A stretch of 64,000 nt of DNA from Citromicrobium sp. JLT1363 (lineage in GTDB: Bacteria > Pseudomonadota > Alphaproteobacteria > Sphingomonadales > Sphingomonadaceae). The notes below the pieces were generated by a model that ran no database searches, was not told the DNA's origin, and saw only the letters and a list, made by a program, of their open reading frames with translations. Shown in pieces: positions 35,896 to 44,764 of the stretch. Position 1 is the stretch's first letter. Every line of letters starts with the position of its first letter. Made by a program: the position numbers and the translations under genes. The stretch lies in assembly GCF_000186705.1 (NCBI RefSeq), contig NZ_AEUE01000006.1, positions 62,001 to 126,000 of the forward strand. The letters run 5' to 3'.

Positions 35896-37010
35896 TCGGC
35901 CGGCTCCGACACGGTCTTCGCGTCTTCAACGTTCAGAACGCCGCGGCGCACCTGATCGCGCTCCATGCTTTCGAACAGCGCCTTGAAGTTGCCTTCGCCA
36001 AAGCCTTCGTCACCCTTGCGCTGGATGAATTCGAAGAACACCGGGCCGACCTGCGCTTCCGCGAAAATCTGCAGCAGCAGACGCGGCTGGCCGCCTTCGG
36101 TCGTCCCGTCGAGCAGGATGCCGCGCGCCTTGAGTTCGTCGACCGGCTGGCCGTGATCGGGCAGGCGTTCGGGCAGCATTTCGTAATAGGTTTCGGGCGG
36201 CGCCGTCATGAACGGCACGCCGAATTCCTTGAGCTTGTCCCACGCGGTGATCAGATCGTCGCAGATCAGGGCGATGTGCTGGATGCCTTCACCGTTGAAT
36301 TCGCGCAGGAACTCCTCGATCTGGCCGCCGCCGCCCTTGGCTTCCTCGTTCAGCGGAATGCGGATCTTGCCGTCGGGCGCGGTCAGCGCCTTGGAGGTGA
36401 GGCCGGTATATTCGCCCTTGATGTCGAAGAAGCGGATTTCCTGGAAGTTGAACAGCTTCTCGTACCAGTCGGCCCAGTAGGCCATGCGCCCGCCGTAGAC
36501 GTTGTGCGTGAGGTGGTCGATCCGCTGGAAGCCCGCGCCCTCGGGGTACTTTTCCACGCCATCGAGATATTCGAAGTCGATGTCGTAGATCGAAAGATCG
36601 TCCGCGCCTTCATCGGCATAGCGGTCGATGATGTAGATCAGCGCGCCGCCAATGCCCTTGATGGCAGGGATGGAGAGTTCCATCGGTCCGGTCTGCGTGT
36701 CGACGGGTTCGGCGCCGGCGTCCATCAGCCTTGCCCACGCCTCGGCCGCATCCTTCACGCGGAAGCCCATGCCGCAGGCGCTGGGGCCATGTTCGCGCGC
36801 GAAGTACCACGCCGCGCTCATCGGTTCGTAATTGGTGACGAGGTTGATGTTGCCCTGCCGCCAGAGCTGCACGTCCTTGGAACGGTGGTTTGCGACATGC
36901 GTGAAGCCCATGGCCTGGAACACCGGTTCCAGGGTGCCCTTTTCCGGGGCGCAGAATTCGACGAACTCGAACCCGTCGAGACCAATCGGATTTTCGAAAA
37001 GGTCGGCCAT
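35892..37010 (-). CDS. hppD: 4-hydroxyphenylpyruvate dioxygenase
   Basis: A 372-residue non-haem iron enzyme converting 4-hydroxyphenylpyruvate to homogentisate in tyrosine degradation and pyomelanin formation. It has two VOC-type halves. The iron ligands are in [21 protein letters not shown] and [18 protein letters not shown], which also holds the C-terminal helix signature. ATG at 37010 is chosen because GGAGGA lies seven bases upstream; ATG at 37025 lacks this. Homogentisate dioxygenase is not in the window. Confidence 0.95.
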   Translation of the reverse strand: MADLFENPIGLDGFEFVEFCAPEKGTLEPVFQAMGFTHVANHRSKDVQLWRQGNINLVTNYEPMSAAWYFAREHGPSACGMGFRVKDAAEAWARLMDAGAEPVDTQTGPMELSIPAIKGIGGALIYIIDRYADEGADDLSIYDIDFEYLDGVEKYPEGAGFQRIDHLTHNVYGGRMAYWADWYEKLFNFQEIRFFDIKGEYTGLTSKALTAPDGKIRIPLNEEAKGGGGQIEEFLREFNGEGIQHIALICDDLITAWDKLKEFGVPFMTAPPETYYEMLPERLPDHGQPVDELKARGILLDGTTEGGQPRLLLQIFAEAQVGPVFFEFIQRKGDEGFGEGNFKALFESMERDQVRRGVLNVEDAKTVSEPAE

Positions 37011-37240
37011 GGCGGCATCCTCCATATCAGTGCGATGTTACGTGACGGGCCGCGGCAGCTGCTGGTTGGGGGAAGCGCGCCCGGGTTGGGGCCGAGCTAG
37101 GTCTGCCGCGCCAGCCTGTCAATCTTGGTAACGGGTGCGCGGGGCGGCAGGTTCCGTAACGGCAAGCCGTGAGCAAAAAACTGCGGCGACACCATGCAAT
37201 GGGGCTTGTTTCGCGGACTCTCTTGTGATTCAAGGGAGTT

Positions 37241-37582
37241 ATGAACCTGCCCAGGCAAGCAATCGCGAAACAACATCGCGCAGCGCGGCGCGAAAGGCTG
37301 ACGCAGGGGCTCGCTCTTGCCGCATTGCTGTTGATGGGTGGCCTCGCGATTGCCGGGCCGAGTGGTGTTTTCGCCTGGAGCGATGCGTCCAAGGCTCTGG
37401 CCCAGCGCGAGGCGCGGATCGCGCAGCTGCAGGAGCAGCGCGAGGACCTGCGCCAGCGTGTCGATGCGCTCGATCCGGACAATGCCGATCCGGACATGGT
37501 GGTGGAGATGATGCGGCGTAACCTCAACGTCGTGCACCCCGACGAAGTCATTCTTCCCAAGCCCCAGCCACAGCCACGCTAG
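37241..37582 (+). CDS. ftsB: FtsB/DivIC-like septum formation initiator
   Basis: A 113-residue bitopic membrane protein. A basic cytoplasmic start precedes one membrane helix (about residues 22-42). A periplasmic coiled coil follows (ALAQREARIAQLQEQREDLRQRVDAL) with the conserved NADPDMVVEMMRRNLNVVHPDEVIL of the FtsB family. It takes part in the divisome as a partner of FtsL and FtsQ. Its position directly ahead of pdhA is common in alphaproteobacteria. Confidence 0.88.
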   Translation: MNLPRQAIAKQHRAARRERLTQGLALAALLLMGGLAIAGPSGVFAWSDASKALAQREARIAQLQEQREDLRQRVDALDPDNADPDMVVEMMRRNLNVVHPDEVILPKPQPQPR

Positions 37583-37714
37583 ACCCGCCTGGTTCCGGCC
37601 TGGTCCCGGGTGGCCCGTCGGCGGTGTTGACTGGCCTCCTAACCATTGCAAGCTGGCTGACGTTACGTCATGGGCGGGGGCGAAACTGATCGCCACCCCG
37701 CGAAGGAGCAAGAC

Positions 37715-38800
37715 TTGGCCAAGAAACCCGCCGCGAAGAAGGCCCCGAAAGCCGATAATCCGGCTGCAATCGACGATCCCGATTTCGACCTGAACTCGCT
37801 TCAGGAGGCGTTCGAGAAGAACAAGACCTTCGATGCCAGCGAAGAGCAGATGCTCAAGTTCTACGAGCAGATGCTGCTGATCCGCCGCTTCGAAGAGCGC
37901 GCAGGCCAGCTCTACGGCCTCGGCCTCATCGGTGGGTTCTGCCACCTCTATATCGGGCAGGAAGCGGTCGCCATCGGCCTGCAGACCGCGCTGGACGGTG
38001 ACAGGGACTCCGTCATTACCGGCTACCGCGACCATGGCCACATGCTGGCCTACGGGCTCGATCCCAAGGTGATCATGGCCGAACTGACCGGGCGCCAGGC
38101 CGGCATTTCCAAGGGCAAGGGCGGCTCGATGCACATGTTCAGCACAGAGCATAAGTTCTACGGCGGACACGGCATCGTCGGGGCGCAGGTGCCGCTGGGT
38201 GCGGGCCTCGCCTTCGCGCACAAGTACAACGAGGACGGCGGCATGACGCTCGCCTATTTCGGCGACGGTGCGGCGAACCAGGGCCAGGTGTACGAAGCGT
38301 TCAACATGGCCGCATTGTGGAACCTGCCGATCTGCTTCGTGGTGGAAGACAACCAGTACGCGATGGGCACCGCGACAAAGCGCTCGAGCGCGGAAACCCG
38401 TTTCTATCGCCGTGGGACCAGCTTCCGCATCCCCGGCATGGAAGTGAACGGGATGGATGTGCTCGAAGTGCGCCAGGCTGCCGAAGTGGCGTTCAAGCAC
38501 GTGCGCGAAGGCAACGGCCCGGTGCTGATGGAGTGCAACACCTATCGCTATCGCGGGCACTCGATGTCCGACCCCGCGAAGTACCGCACCCGCGAGGAAG
38601 TGCAGGACCAGAAGGACCACCACGACCCGATCGAGCGGATCAAGAAACAGCTGATCGAGAAGGGCAAGAGCGAGGACGAGTTGAAGGATATCGACAAGGG
38701 CATCCGCGCGCAGGTTTCGGACGCCGCCGACTTTGCGGAGAATTCGCCCGAGCCCGACGCCAGCGAACTCTACACCGATGTTCTGGTGGAGGAGTATTGA
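37715..38800 (+). CDS. pdhA: pyruvate dehydrogenase E1 component subunit alpha
   Basis: A 361-residue subunit that binds thiamine diphosphate and decarboxylates pyruvate. A basic Lys/Ala-rich start is followed by MLLIRRFEERAGQLYGLGLIGGFCHLYIGQEA. The cofactor-binding GDGAANQGQVYEAFNMAALWNLPICFVVEDN comes later, then the phosphorylation-loop-like YRYRGHSMSDPAKYR. The start is TTG at 37715, with AAGGAG six bases upstream; an ATG at 37670 lacks a good site. pdhB follows after 3 bases. Confidence 0.95.
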   Translation: MAKKPAAKKAPKADNPAAIDDPDFDLNSLQEAFEKNKTFDASEEQMLKFYEQMLLIRRFEERAGQLYGLGLIGGFCHLYIGQEAVAIGLQTALDGDRDSVITGYRDHGHMLAYGLDPKVIMAELTGRQAGISKGKGGSMHMFSTEHKFYGGHGIVGAQVPLGAGLAFAHKYNEDGGMTLAYFGDGAANQGQVYEAFNMAALWNLPICFVVEDNQYAMGTATKRSSAETRFYRRGTSFRIPGMEVNGMDVLEVRQAAEVAFKHVREGNGPVLMECNTYRYRGHSMSDPAKYRTREEVQDQKDHHDPIERIKKQLIEKGKSEDELKDIDKGIRAQVSDAADFAENSPEPDASELYTDVLVEEY

Positions 38801-38803
38801 GCG

Positions 38804-40210
38804 ATGGCGACCGAACTGAAGATGCCCGCCCTCTCCCCCACGATGGAAGAGGGCACGCTGGCCAAGTGGCTCAAGTCCGAAGGTGAGAAGATCGAAATCG
38901 GCGATATCATCGCCGAGATCGAGACCGACAAGGCGACGATGGAATTCGAAGCGGTCGACGAAGGCACGCTGGCGAAGATCCTGGTCGAAGAAGGCACCGA
39001 AGGCGTGGCTGTCGGCGCGGTTATCGCGATGATGGCCGACGAAGGCGAGGATGTGGGCGATGTCGAAGCGCCCGCGGACGCCGGGTCCGGAGACGTCGAT
39101 GACGTGCCGGGCGAGGGCAAGGACGTCGGGCGCGAGCCGTCCGAAGCCGAAGTCACCGACGATACGCCCGAGAAACCGACCCGCTCGCCCGCCAGCGATC
39201 CGTCGATCCCCGAAGGCACCGCAATGGTCTCGACTAGCGTGCGCGAAGCCTTGCGCGATGCCATGGCCGAGGAAATGCGGCGCGACGAACGGGTGTTCGT
39301 GATGGGTGAGGAAGTCGCCGAATATCAGGGCGCCTACAAGGTCACCCAGGGCCTGCTGGACGAATTCGGCGCGAAGCGCGTGGTCGATACGCCTATCACC
39401 GAATACGGCTTTGCCGGGCTGGGCACGGGCGCGGCGATGGGCGGCCTGCGCCCGATCGTGGAGTTCATGACGTTCAACTTTGCGATGCAGGCGATCGACC
39501 ACATCGTGAACTCGGCGGCCAAGACCAATTACATGAGCGGTGGCCAGATGCGCTGCCCGGTGGTGTTCCGCGGACCCAACGGCGCGGCCAGCCGCGTAGC
39601 CGCACAGCACAGCCAGAACTACGGCCCGTGGTACGCTAGCGTCCCCGGCCTGATCGTGATCGCGCCCTATGATGCGGCGGACGCCAAGGGCCTGATGAAG
39701 GCCGCGATCCGCAGCGAGGACCCCGTCGTCTTCCTGGAGAACGAACTTGTCTACGGCCGCAGCTTCGACGTGCCCGATATGGATGATTATGTCCTTCCCA
39801 TCGGCAAGGCGCGGATCGTGCGCGAGGGCAGCGATGTCACCATCGTCAGCTACTCGATCGCGGTCGGCCTGGCGCTGGAAGCGGCAGAAGAGCTGGCCGG
39901 GCAGGGTATCGAGGCCGAGGTGATCGACCTGCGCACACTGCGTCCTCTCGACCGCGAGACCGTGCTCGAAAGCCTGAAGAAGACCAACCGCATGGTGGTT
40001 GCCGAAGAGGGTTGGGCGACCTGCTCCATCTCCAGCGAGATCGTGGCGATCTGCATGGAGGAAGGCTTCGACTATCTCGATGCGCCGGTCACGCGCGTGA
40101 CCAATGCCGATGTTCCGCTGCCCTATGCGGCGAACCTCGAGGCGATGGCGCTGATCGACACGCCTTCCATCGTGAAGGCGGTGAAGAAGGTCTGCTACGT
40201 CGAAGACTAG
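38804..40210 (+). CDS. pdhB: pyruvate dehydrogenase E1 component subunit beta with N-terminal lipoyl domain
   Basis: A 468-residue protein. Residues 1-78 form a lipoyl domain with the lipoylated Lys in [17 protein letters not shown], and an acidic Pro/Ala-rich linker (about 79-140) follows. The transketolase-like E1 beta chain comes after, with [44 protein letters not shown] and the C-terminal domain. The lipoyl fusion is normal for alphaproteobacteria. The E2 and E3 genes lie outside. lipA at 52.3 kb supplies the cofactor. Confidence 0.96.
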   Translation: MATELKMPALSPTMEEGTLAKWLKSEGEKIEIGDIIAEIETDKATMEFEAVDEGTLAKILVEEGTEGVAVGAVIAMMADEGEDVGDVEAPADAGSGDVDDVPGEGKDVGREPSEAEVTDDTPEKPTRSPASDPSIPEGTAMVSTSVREALRDAMAEEMRRDERVFVMGEEVAEYQGAYKVTQGLLDEFGAKRVVDTPITEYGFAGLGTGAAMGGLRPIVEFMTFNFAMQAIDHIVNSAAKTNYMSGGQMRCPVVFRGPNGAASRVAAQHSQNYGPWYASVPGLIVIAPYDAADAKGLMKAAIRSEDPVVFLENELVYGRSFDVPDMDDYVLPIGKARIVREGSDVTIVSYSIAVGLALEAAEELAGQGIEAEVIDLRTLRPLDRETVLESLKKTNRMVVAEEGWATCSISSEIVAICMEEGFDYLDAPVTRVTNADVPLPYAANLEAMALIDTPSIVKAVKKVCYVED

Positions 40211-40218
40211 ACCTTTGC

Positions 40219-40247
40219 CCGGGGGACGCTGGCAATGCGTTCCCCGG
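40219..40247. terminator. bidirectional hairpin between pdhB and the Tad-like cluster
   Basis: A 10-bp stem (CCGGGGGACG with CGTTCCCCGG, one G-T pair) closes a 9-base loop in the 72-base gap between converging genes. T-runs are poor, but position and stability suit a shared terminator. Confidence 0.6.
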
Positions 40248-40282
40248 CCTTCCATCGGTTACATGTGCCCCTCGGGGCTGCA

Positions 40283-41056
40283 TCAGTGGCAGTGATAGCC
40301 ATCCCAATGCGTCGTATGGCAGACGCCGGGCGCAGCGTTGTCCCGATAGGGATTGGTCGGCGTCGGACTTGGTGTCGGTGATGGTGCGGGGGCCGTGCAT
40401 TCGGCGGGGGTTACGCCGCTGACGGGGAAGAGCCCGTTGTTCGCGCCGCTGGTATCGCGCCGTTCGCGGACCATCATCGATGCGGTTTCGGTGATCTCGA
40501 TACCAGGCACCAGCGATGCCGAAACCAGCGGCTCGTACTGGTAGTAAACCTGCACGAACATGGTCACGCCATCGGGCTGGACCTGTGCCTGCCGGCCTGT
40601 GGGGCCCATTCCGTCCAGGTTTTCGGTCTGGTCATCATAGGGCGAATCGTAGGGAATATCGCCCTGGCAGCGTTGCCAGCGAATGCGCGCCTTGTTGTTG
40701 GGGTTGGCGCCCGCCATCGGCTCCAGACTGGAGACGATCACATAGCCTCTTTCATAGAGATCCAGCTCGCCAGCCTGCAGCTGTGCGCCGTCCATCAGGT
40801 CGTAGATGTCCGATTCGTAGACCTTCTTCGCCTCTCGCGGCCCACCGACCCCGACGCGTGCGGCGTTATCCGCCAGATGCAGTGCCAGCTGGCTGATGCG
40901 CATGCGCACGGTGATGTAGTTGGTCAGTTCCGCACCGGTCAGCGCCAGCGTGAGCACCAGCGGCAGCGACAGTGCGAATTCGACCAGCGCGAGCCCGGTC
41001 CGGTCATGGGCGATCTGGCGCAAAACCGCCGTCCTGCGGGCAATCGCGGCGATCAT
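40283..41056 (-). CDS. TadE/TadG-type pilus-associated protein
   Basis: A 257-residue exported protein. The N-terminus has a basic start followed by DRTGLALVEFALSLPLVLTLALTGAEL, the TadE-like prepilin segment with Glu five residues into the hydrophobic helix. The rest is periplasmic and ends in a Thr/Pro/Ser-rich low-complexity stretch and HTTHWDGYHCH. ATG at 41056 has GGAGGA seven bases upstream and overlaps the stop of the next TadE-like gene as ATGA. It is the last gene of the three-gene cluster. Confidence 0.85.
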   Translation of the reverse strand: MIAAIARRTAVLRQIAHDRTGLALVEFALSLPLVLTLALTGAELTNYITVRMRISQLALHLADNAARVGVGGPREAKKVYESDIYDLMDGAQLQAGELDLYERGYVIVSSLEPMAGANPNNKARIRWQRCQGDIPYDSPYDDQTENLDGMGPTGRQAQVQPDGVTMFVQVYYQYEPLVSASLVPGIEITETASMMVRERRDTSGANNGLFPVSGVTPAECTAPAPSPTPSPTPTNPYRDNAAPGVCHTTHWDGYHCH

Positions 41057-41667
41057 GTGCAGTTCCTCCACACCGGCGCGTCGTAACTGTCCTGTCCGTT
41101 GTAGGGCTGGTTGCGCAGAATGGTCGACGCGGTGACCGTATTCTTCTCGCTGCCGCCGATCATCGACCAGAAGGGGAAGAGGGCATCATATTTGATGATG
41201 ACGGTATAATAGACTGCGTCCTTGGCGCCGCCTTGGCCTTCATTGCCGCCATCCTCGTCCCACTGGTTGTTGCCGTTGGCATCCTCGTAGGCTTCGCCGC
41301 CATTGCAGCGACCGTTGGAATCGGTGTCGTTGAAGGTTTCCGGCTTGGCGGCCTTGGCTTCGGCGAAGCTGCGGTAGAAGCGCCGTTTGGTATCGACTTG
41401 GGCATCATTGACCAGATCGCGTACCTGGGCCTTCACCTCGGCATCCAGCGCATCCTGCACACTCTCGACCGAACTGGTCTCCAGCGAGGAATCGCGCCCG
41501 GCCTTCTGCATGATGCCCTCGGTAACGGTACGCAGGTAAAGCGAATGCGCCACGTCGAACGCGCCCATCAGCATCAGGCACATGACCGGCGCGACGATGG
41601 CGAACTCGATCAGCGTTGCGCCGTCCCGGTCCTTGCGCAGACGAGAGAGGAGAGCGGGCAGCCTCAA
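41053..41667 (-). CDS. TadE-like pilus-associated protein
   Basis: A 204-residue protein with KDRDGATLIEFAIVAPVMCLMLMGAFDVA near the N-terminus, the TadE signature. A periplasmic part follows with an acidic, Asn/Asp/Gly-rich stretch (TDSNGRCNGGEAYEDANGN) that could bind calcium. The only sensible start is TTG at 41667, which overlaps the TGA of the upstream vWA gene. Its own stop overlaps the next start, so the three genes are coupled. A minor pilin or assembly role is inferred from the Tad family. Confidence 0.83.
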   Translation of the reverse strand: MRLPALLSRLRKDRDGATLIEFAIVAPVMCLMLMGAFDVAHSLYLRTVTEGIMQKAGRDSSLETSSVESVQDALDAEVKAQVRDLVNDAQVDTKRRFYRSFAEAKAAKPETFNDTDSNGRCNGGEAYEDANGNNQWDEDGGNEGQGGAKDAVYYTVIIKYDALFPFWSMIGGSEKNTVTASTILRNQPYNGQDSYDAPVWRNCT

Positions 41668-43421
41668 CGCGTCAGCCTCAATTGCGAGATATCGTCGGCG
41701 ATTTGCTTGAAGGTCTGCTGCAGCTGTGCCGAATCGGCGGCGTGGAAATAGTATGTGTTGCCCGTTGCGCAGCCCTGCAGGCGGTTCTTGGTGTCGCCGT
41801 TCGTGCCGTCGCCGAAAGAGACCACCCACAATGTGATGCCCCGCGGGGTCATGTTCTTGATCTCGTTGCACAGCGCATTGAAGCGCGCGTTGACCTGGTT
41901 GTCGTATGCATCCCGGCCGTTGCTGGTGGTGGTACGCTGATCGTACCAGCCAATTCCGTAGGCCGTGTAGTCGTAATTGTTCGCAACCGTATCGCCGTCG
42001 GTCATGAAGATCAGGTGGCGATCGATTTCGCCACCCCTGGGCGTCAGCTCGTTCTCCGACTGGAAGATGCCGCTCGAGGACAGCAGTCGCGCACCCCACA
42101 GCAGACCAATATCGTGATAGGTGTTTCCGTTGGGCGTAAGGCTGTCGACGTAGGACTCGAAACTGCTCGCGGAGGTCCATTCCTGCAGCTTCGTCGCCTC
42201 GGTCGGGCAGTAGTCCGACGGCTGGCCGTAATCCTCGTTTGTGTTGCTGATGGGTGACCGGCTGAAATAGCGGGTATCCGTCGCGCTTCTTGAACCGCGT
42301 GTATAGATCAGGTCCGGCAGGGCAGGGGCCCAGCGCGTGGCATCGCTGGTCGGCATCAGATCGATCTGGAGATCGTACGCGTCCGAGGGGATCGGCCAGT
42401 AGTTGTTGCGGCTCACGGTCTGCCGTTCCTCGATGCAGCCGGGCCAGTCGACCGTGCGGGTGTAGCTGCCGTTGATCGTCACCTCGGCACTGGTGCGGGT
42501 ACCTGTCTTGAACCCGCTGACATCCACGGGAAAACGATCGTAGGAATAGGTGACCGGCGAGCCGGTCAGCTCGCGGCGGTTATATTTGCACCAGTTGCCG
42601 AAGAACCAGGTTCGATCGATTTCCACATTCTGGACCGTGGCCGAGTTGCCCTGACCACAGCTTTCCCAGCCGGTGGTGTACCACGCACCCCAGCTGTTGC
42701 CCCCGCCGCTTTGTATGCGGGTCTGGTAATACTGCGTATCCTTGAAAAAGGACGCGGGCAGCAGGCGGCCAACATTCACATTCGTGTTGTAGGGCACGAA
42801 GCCGAAGCGGATCTGCACATCGCTGCTGGTGCCGCCGCTGGGAACGCCGGTCGCGCAATTGGCGGTCGTATCGCGCCGGGCGACGATTTCGTAGAAGCAT
42901 TTGACCGAGGTTTTCAGGCCGTCGATCTTGCGCGTCGAGTCACCCGGAATGTTCGAATTCATCGATCCGGTGACGTCCAGCACGAACATGATGTCCGTAT
43001 TCGGCAGCCGCATTTCCGCATCGCAGGTGACCGAAAGCGTGTCCCGCGAAAAGCCGAAGATGCGCATCAGGCTCATGGGCACGACGGCGGATGCCGTGCC
43101 GGTCACCCTGCCGGCGTTTTCCGTGAAAGTGCGGCTGATGTCCTCCGACCCGTAGGCCTGGGGTGCAATATTTGCATCGAAGAAGCGCTCTGCGGCGACG
43201 CGCGGGGCGAAGCTTGCCTGGCTCCACTGGCCGCTGCCCATCGCCTTGCGACCTGCCAGAGCGCCCGCATCGCAAGCATGCTGCAGGCGGGTCTTCACGA
43301 TATACATGCGGCTGATGTCCACCGCGCCGCCGATAATCCCGATCAGCGGGATCATCGCCGCAGCGGCCATCGCGAGCGTGTTGCCGCGAACGTCGCGGCG
43401 CAGGCGGGTCAGAAAGTTCAT
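41664..43421 (-). CDS. TadG-like protein with von Willebrand A domain
   Basis: A 585-residue exported protein. The start has RGNTLAMAAAAMIPLIGIIGGAVDISRMYIVKTRLQHACDAGALAG, the Flp-pilus TadG helix with the 'CDAAALAG'-type motif. A vWA domain starts near residue 140 (IMFVLDVTGSMNS gives the metal-site DxTxS) and reaches the C-terminus (LIFMTDGDT, LWVVSFGDG). The vWA domain carries a long insertion. No tadA-C, rcpA or flp genes are nearby. It leads a three-gene operon and may act in adhesion or tight attachment. Confidence 0.88.
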   Translation of the reverse strand: MNFLTRLRRDVRGNTLAMAAAAMIPLIGIIGGAVDISRMYIVKTRLQHACDAGALAGRKAMGSGQWSQASFAPRVAAERFFDANIAPQAYGSEDISRTFTENAGRVTGTASAVVPMSLMRIFGFSRDTLSVTCDAEMRLPNTDIMFVLDVTGSMNSNIPGDSTRKIDGLKTSVKCFYEIVARRDTTANCATGVPSGGTSSDVQIRFGFVPYNTNVNVGRLLPASFFKDTQYYQTRIQSGGGNSWGAWYTTGWESCGQGNSATVQNVEIDRTWFFGNWCKYNRRELTGSPVTYSYDRFPVDVSGFKTGTRTSAEVTINGSYTRTVDWPGCIEERQTVSRNNYWPIPSDAYDLQIDLMPTSDATRWAPALPDLIYTRGSRSATDTRYFSRSPISNTNEDYGQPSDYCPTEATKLQEWTSASSFESYVDSLTPNGNTYHDIGLLWGARLLSSSGIFQSENELTPRGGEIDRHLIFMTDGDTVANNYDYTAYGIGWYDQRTTTSNGRDAYDNQVNARFNALCNEIKNMTPRGITLWVVSFGDGTNGDTKNRLQGCATGNTYYFHAADSAQLQQTFKQIADDISQLRLTR

Positions 43422-43585
43422 GTTCGCCCTTCGCTCTTCATCGGTAGCCTGAATTCTTGTCCGTCTCCCGCCTCGGTTAACCATGGAGCGGGCCCATATC
43501 GGCGCATCCCATAGACGGGTGGCGGTAAGCAGTGTTTGACCGATCAGGGTTGAAGCGAGGTTAAGACGCGCGCATCTGACGCAGC

Positions 43586-44263
43586 GTGGCAGCATCGCAC
43601 CCTTCCGACTTGGCGCCGGGTTCGCACGATCCCGCGCTGGCTCTCGCGCTGGCTTACGCCCCGCGCGATGCGCGCCCGGTATTCCAGGATCTGTTCGCAC
43701 TGGACCGGCGGCTGGCCGACGCGGTGCGTCAGGCGAGCGAGCCGATCATTGCGCAACTCAAGCTGGCGTGGTGGCGCGATCGCTTTGCGCAGTCCCCGGC
43801 AGAATGGCCCAAGGGCGAGCCGCTGCTGGCGCGGCTGGCGGCTTGGGATGCCGATATTTCGCGGCTGGGCGGGCTGGTCGACGGGTGGGAGCAGCTCGCT
43901 GCGGCTGAGGAACTGACGCGCGATGTCGCCATCGCTTTCGCAGGTGAGCGCGCGCGCAGCTGGGCCGTCGCAGCATCGGCGCTGCATGTTGCGGAGGCCG
44001 ATGCGGTCGTTGCCGCCGGGATGCGCTGGGCGCTCGCAGACCTGGCACAGCATTGTGCGAGCGAGGCCGAGAGCGCGCTGGTTCGTGCGGTTGCAGCCGA
44101 TCTGGGTCACGCGAGTGCAGAAAGTCCAAGCCTGCCGAGAAATCTCAGGCCTTTCGCGATCCTGGGTGTCCTCGGTGGTCGCGCCCTCGCACGGGAGCGC
44201 CCCATGCTCTCGAAAGGTGGCGACTTCCTCGCCGCCGTGCGGACGGGTATGCTAGGGCGCTGA
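43586..44263 (+). CDS. squalene/phytoene synthase-like protein, short and probably non-catalytic
   Basis: A 225-residue helical protein. RPVFQDLFALDRRLADAVRQASEPIIAQLKLAWWRDRF matches the start of the squalene/phytoene synthase superfamily, particularly the branch containing the mitochondrial complex I assembly factor NDUFAF6. It is shorter than true synthases and I see no pair of Asp-rich DxxxD motifs, so prenyl condensation is unlikely. The start is GTG at 43586. It diverges from the Tad cluster and precedes the EF-hand gene by 24 bases. Confidence 0.7.
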   Translation: MAASHPSDLAPGSHDPALALALAYAPRDARPVFQDLFALDRRLADAVRQASEPIIAQLKLAWWRDRFAQSPAEWPKGEPLLARLAAWDADISRLGGLVDGWEQLAAAEELTRDVAIAFAGERARSWAVAASALHVAEADAVVAAGMRWALADLAQHCASEAESALVRAVAADLGHASAESPSLPRNLRPFAILGVLGGRALARERPMLSKGGDFLAAVRTGMLGR

Positions 44264-44287
44264 ACGGGTTTCCGGGGGGACGCGCGG

Positions 44288-44764
44288 ATGAAGGGGCAGG
44301 GGCTGGATCGTCTGGTGCTGGGCGCGGTGCTAGGCCTCGCGCTGGCCGGGGTCGGCATTTTCTGGTGGCAGGGCAGGGCACAGGTGGAAGAAGCCGCGCC
44401 GCCCCCGCTTCCCGAACCGACCGAAACCACCGCCGAAGACGAATTGCCCCAGGCCGACCCTGCCGATCTGACGGGCCCGGCGCCGCCGCAGGCCACGGAA
44501 CTCACCCGGGAACAGCGGCGCTTCTTCCGCTACGACCGGAACCGCGACCTCAAGATCACCCGTAACGAGATGCTCTCGACCCGAACCAGGGCGTTCCGCA
44601 AGCTCGACAAGGATGGCAACAACCTGCTCACGTTCGAGGAATGGGCGGTGACGACGGTCGACAAGTTCGAAGGCGCCGATGCGGATGGCGACCGCACGCT
44701 GACGCAGGCGGAATTCGCCACCACCGCACCCAAGCGCAAGAAAAAGCCGCGCTGCGCCTGCTAG
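44288..44764 (+). CDS. membrane-anchored EF-hand protein
   Basis: A 158-residue protein with one N-terminal hydrophobic helix (about residues 8-26), a Pro/Glu-rich linker, and three EF-hand-like loops. These are [24 protein letters not shown] and [12 protein letters not shown]. The second and third have complete Asp/Asn/Glu ligand patterns for calcium, and the first has weaker ones. A basic [10 protein letters not shown] end follows. It is probably a periplasmic calcium binder. Its stop overlaps the trmFO stop by 4 bases, tail to tail. Confidence 0.86.
   Translation: MKGQGLDRLVLGAVLGLALAGVGIFWWQGRAQVEEAAPPPLPEPTETTAEDELPQADPADLTGPAPPQATELTREQRRFFRYDRNRDLKITRNEMLSTRTRAFRKLDKDGNNLLTFEEWAVTTVDKFEGADADGDRTLTQAEFATTAPKRKKKPRCAC

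Noticed and set aside
38804-39050. Lipoyl domain on pdhB taken as a novel fusion
   Set aside because: This arrangement is standard for alphaproteobacterial E1 beta.
37097-40255. 1052-codon open frame on the minus strand opposite ftsB, pdhA and pdhB
   Set aside because: It lies antisense to well-identified genes. Long antisense frames are a usual effect of high-G+C third positions, and its translation is low-complexity and unlike any family.
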